Source of the DNA: Chrysomallon squamiferum
Lineage: Eukaryota > Mollusca > Gastropoda > Neomphalida > Peltospiridae
Reading direction: 5' to 3'
DNA: 64,000 bases
Assembly (NCBI GenBank): GCA_012295275.1
Contig: CM022673.1
Coordinates: 23,353,081 to 23,417,080, forward strand
The translations under genes were made by a program, and so were the position numbers. Positions within the stretch are counted from its first letter, which is position 1. Each line of letters begins with the position of its first letter. Below the pieces are notes generated by a model. The model had not been told where the DNA came from. It was given only the letters and a program-made list of their open reading frames with translations, and did not search any database. Below, piece after piece: positions 1 to 12,680 of this stretch.

Positions 1-520
<520 letters not shown>

Positions 521-1530
521 TTAGCTGTACATAAATATCTCTAATTCGTACCACACCTTAGTCCTCAATTCTGTATTTTTCCCTGATTTTTGTATTGATA
601 TCAGTTTAATGATTCCCTTTCTCTAGAAGTACCGCGCCCTTCAGCAAACATAAATGGTTGAAACCACATGCTGTTTCCCATTCCCACATGCAGACAAACC
701 GATGAGGTCTGGCTCTCGTTCAAAATCTAACATCAAAGAAAATCAACACTTCTTGTTTGAACTTCTAGCCAATTCCTCTGTCTTTGTTTTTGAAAGCTAG
801 CGCCTGTAAGTGCAAACGCACGAGGGTTACAGGGACATTATTTAATTTTAATTTTTTTTTTCTTACGTAATGTTTATGTGTACTTTGAGATAGGTTATCT
901 GTAAAATGGTTTATGTTTTCTTTTAATGAAGCAAAAGTTTTAAAAATATTTTGTAAGCAAAGTTATAACATATAAAAAGTACAGGCCAGTATTCAAATAA
1001 AATTCCTGAAGAATAAACTGAGATACATACATTATATACATAGATACATACATACATAGATACATACATACATACATTTATGCATGCGTACATAAATGCA
1101 TAAGAATAATATATAGATACATACATACATGTATTCATACATACATAAGAACACACACACACACACAGTTACATAATATATCAAATATATTATTAGAATG
1201 GTTTAATGGTTTTATTAATGTTAATATAACACGTATTTTAATTTTTTTCTTTCTAGAATACGTTAATTGAAGTTACCCGCACAGAAGTGACATAATATTA
1301 TGTTAATAAACCTGACTGAGAGTAAATTAAAAAAATAATTATATGATAAATAAGAAATCGTAAACTTTATTTATCTTCAAAAGGTAATACATCATAAATG
1401 CATAATCGATCTTTTATTAGCCTAGCTTATTTTAAAAGTGACCCATAAATTAACTTCAAGATAAAGTTAGGTTTTCAAAAGAAAACCAGATCTCTACTTG
1501 TAGCCCAGTCTGCCCAAACTGTAATAGACT

Positions 1531-1735
1531 GAGCTAACAGTTTTATTAGCGAAATATTGATGCAATATAGATATGAGTACTATGGATATGTAAATAGAAA
1601 TTATGAGTTGATGATATCACTTATTAACTCCAGAGCTAACAGTTTTTATTAGCGAAATATTGATGCAATATAGATATGAGTACTATGCATATGTAAATAG
1701 AAATAATGAGTTGATGATATCACTTTTTAACTCCA
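1531..1735. repeat. Tandem duplication of a 102-bp unit
   Basis: Two copies start GAGCTAACAG at 1531 and 1633 and end AACTCCA. They differ at only a few positions, so the duplication is recent. The unit is not coding. Confidence 0.9.
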
Positions 1736-3839
1736 TTAAGCGGTATTAATAGTAACAGTGATAATACATATTCATATTACAAGATAAATAATTGTCGCCA
1801 GTTTGAAATGATTTGATGACAGGTAACCATCAGTAAGAGGTGAAAAAACCTCCCACAGGTTGCGGCTGTTACATGCGACTTCAGTTATGACATTAAAAGT
1901 GACAAAAAGTAAAAATATGTATTGAACTGTTAACAGATATAAAACATGAACAACAGTTTTAAACAATATCATAAGAGAAAAATATCTGTTATCGAGCAGG
2001 AAAGCAAGCTTTTTCGTTCCTGTTTTCTCTCACTGTTATTTATCATCTGGCTGAATGTAAATATGTATTCTATTAGTTTATTAAAAAATAGAAAGAACAA
2101 AATTATGAAGCAAGTAACCTTCGAGCTAATAAAGTATGAATGTATGGATGGTAACAATGGCATTATGATATTGGTTGGAATTGGAAAAAAAAGTGAGAAG
2201 TATTTACCCTGCGTTCACTCATGTGACCAGATCTTCAACACTCACCAACATTATAACGCTTTCTGCCTTTCATGTTACAGTTATGTTAGGAATACAAAAT
2301 AACGGTTTGTAGAGAAGATGTCTATAATTATATTAAACATAAAAAGGCAATGTTGAACTGTTTGTAGGTAACTTTAGAAAATAAAAACATTATCTCTTGC
2401 TTTGTGTCTATTTAGCTCTCTGGCTCCTTCTGTCTCTCTATCTGTCTATCTAACTATTAGTACCCTTATTTCCTGTATAAAAATTAAATTACTCTGAGTT
2501 TCATGTTCAAACGGGCTTACTTTGACTTCGCGTGATGGTCTTTACTAAAATTCCACATTTCTTTTCTCTCCGCACAGTTGTTAAGTGACGTCTGCTTGCA
2601 GCAAATTTCTTTCTTGTCGTTTTGTAACTGTGATTAATGTTCGTTATTTATAACCACCAGACAGCCGGGAGGAAACGCAGAACCTTCGACAAATTGGACT
2701 TAATAGCTTCTGGAAGAAAATTCATTGATCCATACAATACTTGGCAATTACGTCAAACTGAGTATTCTTTGGCGCTTATATCCAGTTTTATGAGTAGGAA
2801 CAGATTGCGGTTAGGCTTGTACAACTATGCTTTGGATGAATGGCCCCTTTCGTAATAGGCAGCTGATTAATAATTGGTACTTCAAGGCGGGCCAGCAAGA
2901 TGTAGTACAGAACTAAGAACTAGTTGGTCCAAAACAGAAGAGAAAGAAAAACTGGTAGAAATATAAATGGTTGAACAGATATATATATATATATATGTAC
3001 ATGTGGATAAATAACTACATGAATAGGTGGAATGAAATACAGACTAATAGCAGAGTTTAACACAACATAAATAATAATTTTAAAAAACGTCTCCAGATCA
3101 TAGGATATAGATGAACAGAGCCTATAGAGCATAGCATATCAAACGAAAATAAAATTATGTTTCGTAAAGACCAGAATATCAGGGGGAAAAACAACAATTA
3201 AAAATAAAAATTACCAGTATATGATTACAAACATATATAATCTATGAGTGCGGTAAAGGACGGTATAGATAATGAGAAAAAACTTGCTCTGCAATCTTTT
3301 TCTTACTAACAGAAATAGATATTTTATTTCCACGTTCCCTCCCACGAATACCCCTGCTTTTCACAAACGAATCGAAGACTATTGGCCTTGATAATGGAAA
3401 CACCTAACAGGATCACAGATAAGACCCTATCCTGAAATTATCAACCCATTAGTTCTACGCTCTTGCTTTCTTAAACATTTTATTCAGTTAAATATAAGGT
3501 ATTTTTTAAAGAAAACTATTTAAAATAAAATCATTAAAATTCAACAATATCATTTTATAAAATAATTTAAAATAATTACAGAGAATCATATTTCTCACTA
3601 TAACCCAATAATATATATTACTATAATCCTTTTTTTTCTTTTCTTTTTTTATTCTCGTTATTTTGAGAGATACTGAATGTTAATATCAGTCATAAACAAT
3701 ATATTTGTAATTTATTTCATTATATTTTCAAGTTTGGTAAATATTATAGGTTTTTGTGCGACATAAACGTTAAATATATATATATATATATATATTTCAC
3801 GCAAACCCGTCTAATAATTTAGCAGATTATAGAACAAGT

Positions 3840-4520
3840 AAACTGACGACAGAATCCGAGAACTGCAAACTGATGAAAACAAAAAAGGGAAGAGCAGACT
3901 TACAATAGATATAGAAAGAAGTCTTCTGCTGGTGTAAGTAGCGACCTGCGTATTGATGATATACGTGAACAGTACAAATTAATGAAAGAGCTAGATAAAC
4001 TGCAGATATACGATCGAATGATGAAATGCAAATTGATGATACGACTGAAGAAAGGCAGACTGATAACAGAACTGCAAAAAAGCTAAAAGTTGACAGAACT
4101 GAAGAAAAGCTCAGTGATGACAGAACTGCAAAAAAAGCTCAAAGTTGATAGAACTGAAAAAAGCTCAAAGTTGACAGAACTGCAAAAAAGCTCAGTGACG
4201 ACAGAACTGAAGAAAAGCTTAATGTTGACACAACTGAAGAAAACCAAATGAATGATGGAACTGAAGAAATGCAAACTGATAAAAAAAAAAAAAAGAAGAG
4301 GGAATACAAATTGATATTAGATTTAAAGAAAAGCTAATTGATAATATAACTGAAGAAAGCCAAAGAGATGGTAGAATTTTTAAAAACTCATTTAAAACCA
4401 AAGAAATTAATAAAACCCTGAGACAATTGCAAATTGATGATTAAATAGGAAAAGTGAAAATTCATGACAGAGAATTGGAGAACTGCCAAATGATGATAAA
4501 ATTAGAAAACTGAAGTTTTC
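3840..4520. repeat. Degenerate minisatellite of about 30-33 bp
   Basis: Repeated blocks of the form GACAGAACTGAAGAAAAGCT vary around GATGATAGAACTGCAAA. The best-preserved units are at 4030-4280. Minus-strand ORFs rich in FFSSV are a by-product. Confidence 0.7.
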
Positions 4521-5009
4521 GATAAACCTGGAGGATTCTCATCTTCACCGAAAACAGCAACTATACATTTTCAGAAGAAAAACAAAATCCTGATACTTAT
4601 TAAAATCCAAAAAACTGGTACAGAAAAGACACTTCTAATTTGTTTGAAAAATTAAACATGATAGAAAACAGAAGATAAAAAATTCCAGAAGAAAAAGAAA
4701 GTAGGTTTTCATTTAGATTTTAAAAATCTTTTATTTGAAGTTATTTGTCAGGTAATATTTGTTGACAACTTTCTCTCGAAATACCATTATCAGATTAGCT
4801 GCAGCATTTCTACCACAACATTTTTATACTTCTTCATACAAATTGTTTGGCTCGCCCAGAACGACATTTACATCACATATAGTTTGCAACGAAATGATAA
4901 TAATATATATATAATGTTTTTAATAAATGATTTTTGATATTAAAGTTGAATAGTGTGTTAATACATACATACTTTACATTTCTTTAAAAAAAAACTAAAA
5001 ACTAAAAGC

Positions 5010-5064
<55 letters not shown>

Positions 5065-5215
5065 TGATGATGATAACGATAATAATAATAATAATAAATT
5101 GCTTTGTTACTAAAAAATGAAAACTAATGTGAAAATATGAAAACAAATTAAAAATGAAATAACAATGTAGAAATATCGTTTCGTCCCATGATTGTTCATG
5201 TTTATTGCTATATAA

Positions 5216-5346
<131 letters not shown>

Positions 5347-6379
5347 AAATGTACGTGCGCGTCAAAACAAAAAAATAATAATAATAATAATAATAATAAT
5401 TTTTACAATCATATTCACTACAAGGATGGCGCTATCCCTTTTTTTGAAATCCTATGTCCACGCATTATGTATATTTGAAATGAAATCACTGTTTATTTGA
5501 AGTGATCTTGTACCATTGTTATTTATCTTCATTAACACTATTCAGTATTTCTGTCTAGACTGTATATATTTTTATTTTTTATTTCATATTTTTTTTACTT
5601 TTATACAGGAATGGTACTGAATCAATTAATATAAACTAAAATATGATTTTATTGGTCGATTTTCGTGGGGGTTTTCTTCACAACTTTCTTTAATTTCTGT
5701 GAATGTAACCCCGCCTGGCTTTTTGCCCTAATTCTCTGCCCTTTGTTTGGCCTCTCTTGACATGGAGGTAGCAGACGTCTCGCAGACATTTTCTTTGGCT
5801 CCCGTTCAAGATGGCGGGTATTCGATTCATTATAGTGTCTGTAATGAGTTCACGAAATCAAGCACCTAGGCTGTCATACAATCCACGTATCAGTTTTGTT
5901 AACTCATTGCTAATCACAGTTTCTTATCTCTGTGAGGATAATTAGATAACGTGGCAAGGTAAATTTCTATATTTGTTTTAATAGTTTGGTAATAATTCTA
6001 TACAAAGGTAAATTATTAATTTTTTTTCCTTTTTAAATAAAAGAATTAGAAATGTTGTTTAAATTTTTTTTTTTTTTTTTTCAAACGTAGCGTCTCTACG
6101 AACAAACATATCAAAGCGAACGGTAGGTCGATTTCTATATTCTTGTATGTTTTAATAGTTTTGTGAAGATAAATCTTTTGTCTTTTTAAATAAATGATTT
6201 TTCCAAATTAATAAAAGTTTAAAATACAATTAATTTTTAGAAAGATACGAAAATTTTAAACTTAGGTAAAGCACCTGTACCTAATGACGTTTCCATTTTT
6301 ATATTACAACATATATAAAACCATATAAAATTAATATGCGTTAAAAATCTAATAAATGGTATTGTAATATATTAGAAAA

Positions 6380-6423
<44 letters not shown>

Positions 6424-6744
6424 AAAATGTATATAAGAGACATTAAAAACACACAAATGTTTTATTTCAGGTATTTTATATAGAATTATTAGGAAACATT
6501 TGTGCTAAAAAGGGACACATTATTTCACTAGCCAAAGTTAAAAAAAAACTAAATAAAAAAAATCTAATAAAAGAAAATCGAATTAACATGTCTTTTTCCA
6601 TGACATTAAAATAAATAATTAAATAAATAAACAACAAAAGAAAATGTAATGCGTACTGGGGTTGCTATTGTAATTCTGAATTTTAATCCAGCTATCTTTT
6701 TGTGTGTTTCTCAGTCTCTCGGTATAACTGTTTATCTTTACATC

Positions 6745-6841
<97 letters not shown>

Positions 6842-6941
6842 ATCTGACAGATAAATTTTCACTCTCTCTTTTTCTTCGACTATTCTTTGTTTGCCTGTCT
6901 TTCCACCTGTCTCTTTGTCTCGCTGTCTTTCTGTCTACCTA

Positions 6942-7045
<104 letters not shown>

Positions 7046-7473
7046 ATCTATATATATATACGACATTTTGAGTAACCAGCAAGTATCTCTGTTTATGTCG
7101 TTATTAACACAGATTAACTGCTGAAATTGTAAAATCAAATTGAACGTTTCATGAAGGACTCCGGTTATACAGAAATTAAAATTTAATTTCAGAAAGGAGA
7201 GAACTAGTTTTTAGACTTGAAGTATCACTTTATTGCAAGAACTATAGTAGTTAATCGAAGACGTCTGCTGGGCGCACTCTAAGTGCAGCGCTTATTGTGT
7301 TTGAACTTTCGAAACTTGGCCAATTATCTCACTTTGTGTATTGGAAGAATCTCTGAAAATCGATAGCGAATAGCGCTTATTAGTCGTAAGATGTAAAAAT
7401 GAATTTAGAGTAACAAAAAAACAGAAGAAAAAAAATTAAGAAGAATGAAATGAAGAGAAAATTTCGAATTATA

Positions 7474-7539
<66 letters not shown>

Positions 7540-9118
7540 TTTTTACAATTCCACAGCAACAAAAGACGTAATTAACTTTTGATCATAAAAACATTATGGC
7601 GTTTTAGTATTCATTTAAATCTTGATTTCGTTCCTGTGTTTCCTATATAATTTTTTTGTTGTAAAAATCTAGAGGTTTAGAACAAATAAAACGTTCGAGT
7701 TTAATATGATGAAGAGTTGCAAATGCTAAACAAAAATTTTAACTGATCAGAAACGTTTTATAAACTTATTCAGATATACGTCTTATGCGTACGCACGTTT
7801 TAAAAACTCGCCTAAAAATAGACAGGTTATATTATAGCTCGTAATATTATAATATAATAAACAGAATTAATAAACATAGCTGTCCTGAAAGATAGCGAAC
7901 AAAACATTCTGAAGTACAAATACAGGCACACATCACCACAGTCACACGTGTACACAATACATAGATACATTATATACATACATACATACATGCATATATA
8001 TATATATACATACATACATACATACATACATACATACATACATACATACATACATACATACATACATACATACACACGTTCATACATACATATATATGTA
8101 AACACATAAATATTCGTTGTAAAAGGGACAATCATAATGTTAAAAAAGTATGGTATGTTAATATTCTTAATAAAATTCAACTTCAAAATTCTTTCATCAT
8201 GTGTTTGGTTTTGGATTATTTTTACTCATATGTGGAATTAGAAATTGTTGCTAATATAAATTAAATAACATGGTTTCACGATAATTTGATTATCGTTATT
8301 ATCATTTGATGTTCATTGTATAATTTTTCTAATTTCATATTTGATTTTGAAAATAATTGATTATTTTTTTCTTTATCTTTTTCACTGGTACCATATACCA
8401 TAAAAATTAAGTGATATTCGTGTTTCCCTGAATCCTGATGTGACGATGGAATCTAAACTCCGACTTGTTTTAGGGAAATAAAAATTCAGAGGATGTTGAG
8501 CACCACTTTTTTTTATAATGTTGACATTTCTCATAACAGTTATTAAAATTCTGTCTCTGTTTTCAATGTTTTGAAAATGAGATTTCATAAAATAAAATTA
8601 TCCAAATCTATATTCCAATTGGTCACAAACAGAATATGTTTTTGTTTGGACAAATGATGTTTCATGATATATGAAGAGGAAATATGAATTTGGTTATGTT
8701 CGGAAAGCTTATACTTGGTCTTGTTCGCAAACAAATTTTGATATCTAGGTATGTCCATAAATAAATCTCACTTTAGAAACAACAGCAAATATCACGTAGT
8801 GACCAAACAGTATTATCGTGTTTTTCTCACTTGTGATGCTGTTAAAACAAAATTTGTCTTGGACAACAACAAACGTGTTAAAAAATAAATCTTTATCTTT
8901 GTTTGTTTTTTCTGAACACATTAAAAATTAATTACAAAATTAAATATACCTGCAGAGACACCCATATTCACTTGCTATCAGACATATGAGTATATATATA
9001 TATATATATATATAATATAAAACAAGTAATGAATGAATGAAAGAACGAACAATTTACTGATTAACAATTTATATTCGATGTTATTCCGTTTTCTTTAATT
9101 TTGTCAGAGAGGATCGAG

Positions 9119-9437
9119 ATGGAATGTCGTTTGTTGAGCTCGGGCTTTCTGCTTCTGCAAGTTCTGCTTCTGCTAATGGTCGCGCGAGACGCACGTGCTG
9201 TACAAAGTTTTAACGTCACCTTCAGAAACATGACGCGAATTCACCAGCTGCAAGACGTGAAGACCAGGATCCTGACCGGACTCAGGCTCGAAAACATTCC
9301 TGTTTTGCCAAAGGGAATTAAAAAACCTGCCGTGCTGAAAGCCTTGTCTCAGCTCCATGATTCGTCTGCTGTATCTGGTACCCAAAACTACTATCGTCCA
9401 GAAAGCATTGCATTCGTTTTGTTTTCCGAGCCATCAG
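9119..9437 (+). CDS. TGF-beta-like ligand exon 1 (signal peptide and start of prodomain)
   Basis: This exon covers the signal peptide and the first 106 residues. It ends one base into a codon at a GTACCT donor. An upstream in-frame TTG at 9101 would extend the frame, but the ATG at 9119 gives the better signal peptide. Confidence 0.82.
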
Positions 9438-10568
9438 GTACCTGTTAAGTATTTATTGTTAAAACTGATACAAATGAATGTAGTTCAGTTGCAATTTGCC
9501 AGTGAATCATAGGATTAAAATAATATTTCTAAATAATATAATAAACAAAATATTAAGAGATCATGAAATATTGTTCAAATTGCTTTGAAAATGAATTGTT
9601 CTTGCAGTCCTGAGCAACGTTATAACAAAAAAGATAAAAGAAAAAAAAAGATATATATATATAAATAAACAATAATACGTGGTCCACAGAATTGTCTTGG
9701 CAATCATATTGTCGTGTCAGATATAAATATATAATGAATCCTAACCTTTTCTGTATCGTATAATTATATTAATATTTCCCATTTTATAGATGTTGCCAAC
9801 AATAAGAATATTCTGCAGTTTCGACTTAACGGACAAAACAATGAAAATTACATCGAAGTTAAAAGCGCAAGTCTTTTCATGCATATAAGAAAAAAGAAAA
9901 GGAAATCGAATCGCTTGCGAAAAAAACAAAGAAAACTGAAAATTTTAATTCATCGCTACGAAAAAACAAACGGGATCTACAAACGAGTTGCTTTAATGAA
10001 GTTCAAGGCTACGAAAACGAAATGGCTGAAGCTGGACTTGCCGAAATGGACAATCGAAAACGACATAAACTCCAGCAACAAGACCATTCGTCTTCGACTG
10101 AGTTGCAAAAGATGCACGAAGACCATATCACTGGATCTTCTTTACAAGAAAAACAAAACGAGGAAGAAGAAGAAGAAGAAGAAGAAGAAAAACAACAGAA
10201 ACAAATTGTCCAAAAAACGCAAGTTAAGCAGCACCAGACCATTTCTCGTTATTCACACGGTCCCGGTCGTTCTGTCGCGGGCTGGCCGAAGCGCGAACAC
10301 TTGCCCGGAAACAGACGACGCAAAACGATGCTGCGCAATCCCACTGAACGTAGACTTCCGGGAAATTGGCTGGGACAAATGGATAATTTTCCCGTCTGGT
10401 TTTACAACGGCTGTCTGCTATGGTGACTGTTCGAAAAGCACAACGCCGTCTACCACTTGTACTGCAACATCAATGAAACCGCTATCTGTGTTATACTATA
10501 GGCAACACAATGTGATCGTGCGAACGACAATACCCGATCTTATTTATACGAGTTGTGGATGTCGTTAA
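9119..10568 (+). CDS. TGF-beta/activin-class secreted ligand, two exons, atypical short cystine-knot domain
   Basis: The model is join(9119..9437, 9790..10568) and gives 365 residues. The ATG at 9119 opens a clear signal peptide: a Leu-rich core, then cleavage after about Ala27 (DARA/VQS). The phase-1 intron has donor G/GTACCT and acceptor TTATAG, and the frame continues across it. The prodomain has N-glycosylation sites near residues 32 and 37, a Lys/Arg-rich linker and the typical prodomain end RPFLVIH. A minimal furin site, RAGR, ends at residue 273. The mature part carries C278, CC287-288, FREIGWDKWIIFPSGF, C316-Y-G-D-C320, C330, the PLSVLYY strand and a terminal CGCR, so it belongs to the activin/myostatin/TGF-beta class. 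Only 9 residues separate C320 from C330, where family members usually have about 30, and the second Cys of the usual CC pair stands alone. A secreted cell-cell signal is inferred; the exact subfamily is uncertain. Confidence 0.88.
9790..10568 (+). CDS. TGF-beta-like ligand exon 2 (prodomain and mature domain)
   Basis: The exon begins right after TTATAG at 9788-9789 and restores the phase-1 codon as GAT (Asp). It encodes the rest of the prodomain, a poly-Lys tract from an AAG repeat (about 10158-10190), the RAGR cleavage site and the whole cystine-knot domain. It stops at TAA 10566-10568. Confidence 0.87.
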
Positions 10569-10676
10569 CCAAGAATGATTAGTGTATACTAAGCGATACA
10601 AAAAGACGCTTTTACATCAGAAGTAAAGAAAACACAGAAACGTTTCTCCTATTTAAGCCGGCGATATCTAAAGAAA

Positions 10677-10758
<82 letters not shown>

Positions 10759-11003
10759 TATACATTTTATTAGGTTCTTTCTTGTATCACTTAGTACATA
10801 AAAATTCTACAACCGTATTTACCTCAAGTAAATGAGTGAGGCTGTCAAATAGCAAATATTTTAATTAAGAATACACATCATACTGAACAAAATGTTCGAC
10901 CACAGGTATATTGAATATCGGATTATTTATACTCGATGTTATATGAATATTCAAAATATCTTGACATAATAATGTCAGATTATCTGTGTTCATTGTGAAT
11001 AAA
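10569..11003 (+). other. Probable 3' UTR of the TGF-beta-like gene, with (TC)n
   Basis: The sequence after the stop is AT-rich and contains a (TC)n tract at about 10680-10752. A canonical AATAAA lies at 10998-11003. No other reading frame of interest is visible here. Confidence 0.45.
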
Positions 11004-11913
11004 GTTATGTGAAGATTGTTCCATGATATCGGTCATATTTATTATATATCCCGAATATAAACACAAAATCAAAAACTGAATTATAATATTTTATTATCTT
11101 CACTGGATAAATATTCATATAGATTTTGTTAAAATATATGGCTTTTTTCAAAAGCAATTATTAACAATAGATATTACATACAGATAGTGAATTACTGAAA
11201 TAAGATAAAGATATTAGCATAATCAGTTGTAGAGATAACAGAAAATTATTGGAGATTTAAGATGTGAATGTTATGATCAGACTTCATACATTGAAAGTAT
11301 GGTAAACTGCCAACTTGAACTGAAATAATGTATAATATTTAGGTTTCTACAGTCAGTCCTAATGCCATTATCTTAACCTTTGTGTTTCTGAACAGAAAAA
11401 CAAAAGACCCAATACCTTAAGATAGTAATGGTTATATTATTTATCTACATTCATACTATAAAAAGGTAAAAACAATTTATTGTTTTTATTTTAATTATTT
11501 TACAATGTATACCGAGTACCTGCGTTTGTACGAAAATCAAATAGTTCTTAAGAAATCAAAATTTAATTTGAACAACATATAATAATTACTGTGCGTTTGT
11601 GGTTAATAATAAAACCAATAATTATCAAAACAGAAATATTTATTAAAGTACCTTTGATGATACGACCAACAGCCGCTATGTATTCTGCATAATACTAAGT
11701 TATCATTTTATTGGTTTTTATGACAAATCTTAGCTAATAATAAAATAAAACAATAAAACTGAAGAGTTACAAAATGTGTGAACGCCGCCGAAAGTGAGTT
11801 AAGTTATTATCTGTACTCGTTTGAAACAAGTGAAATAATAATTTGGAAATACATCAAATGTTTTCTTTTTTTCTAACCAGTGTTTTTTTCAAACTATACA
11901 AACACACGATAAT

Positions 11914-12156
11914 TTAATCTAACGTCTTTTGCAAGAACAGTATCCAGGAACTGAAAACTTGTCTATAGAGAAAGGCCAGCAACCAGTAGCGAGAATTAAT
12001 GTCCCAAACTAGCAAGTACGTCGTTATGTTTTCTATTTCACAGTAACCATTGCAGTAGCCAGCCGAAGGTCTGAAAAAACACAAAAAAACTCAACCATTA
12101 ATAAGAAGTAGAACGATAACAACAACAACATAATTAAAAACAACTACAATAACAGC

Positions 12157-12212
<56 letters not shown>

Positions 12213-12235
12213 TAATAATAATAATAATGTTGATG

Positions 12236-12267
<32 letters not shown>

Positions 12268-12645
12268 GAAATGATCACCGTGATAATGTTAATACTAATG
12301 TTCATGTTAATGATGACGATAATGATGCTATGGCTACAATCATTGTGTTGGGAGTGATGATGATGATGATAACGATGATGATTATAATGAAAAATCAATT
12401 TACTTACACACAGTCTGCATAACGGACAAACTGATATTTGTTTATACGTGGGAAATGAACGAGTACTTTCGTTTGTCCACGTGTATTCAGAAGGCGAATC
12501 GGCTTTTTGTAGAAAACATGTCTAAAGAAGAAAAAACACATCTAGATCTACAGAGCAATATTTGCAGCTATAGCAATTTAAACCCACAAGTAGCCACACA
12601 CAAACACACACAGACACGCACACGCACACACACAAACACACACAG

Positions 12646-12680
<35 letters not shown>

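Noticed and set aside
1946-2302. 118-codon plus-strand ORF with several Cys near the end
   Set aside because: It has an ATG but no recognisable domain, and the base composition equals the flanks. It may be chance.
2637-2855. 72-codon plus-strand ORF, basic N-terminus
   Set aside because: Sequence looks protein-like (RKRRTFDKLDLI) but matches no family I know and has no splice or regulatory support.
7375-8186. Poly-Ile and CMYV-repeat ORFs
   Set aside because: Direct translations of (AAT)n and (CATA)n microsatellites.
10022-10426. 134-codon ORF with a poly-Glu tract inside the TGF-beta exon
   Set aside because: It is an alternative frame of the AAG repeat; the cystine-knot frame is clearly the coding one.
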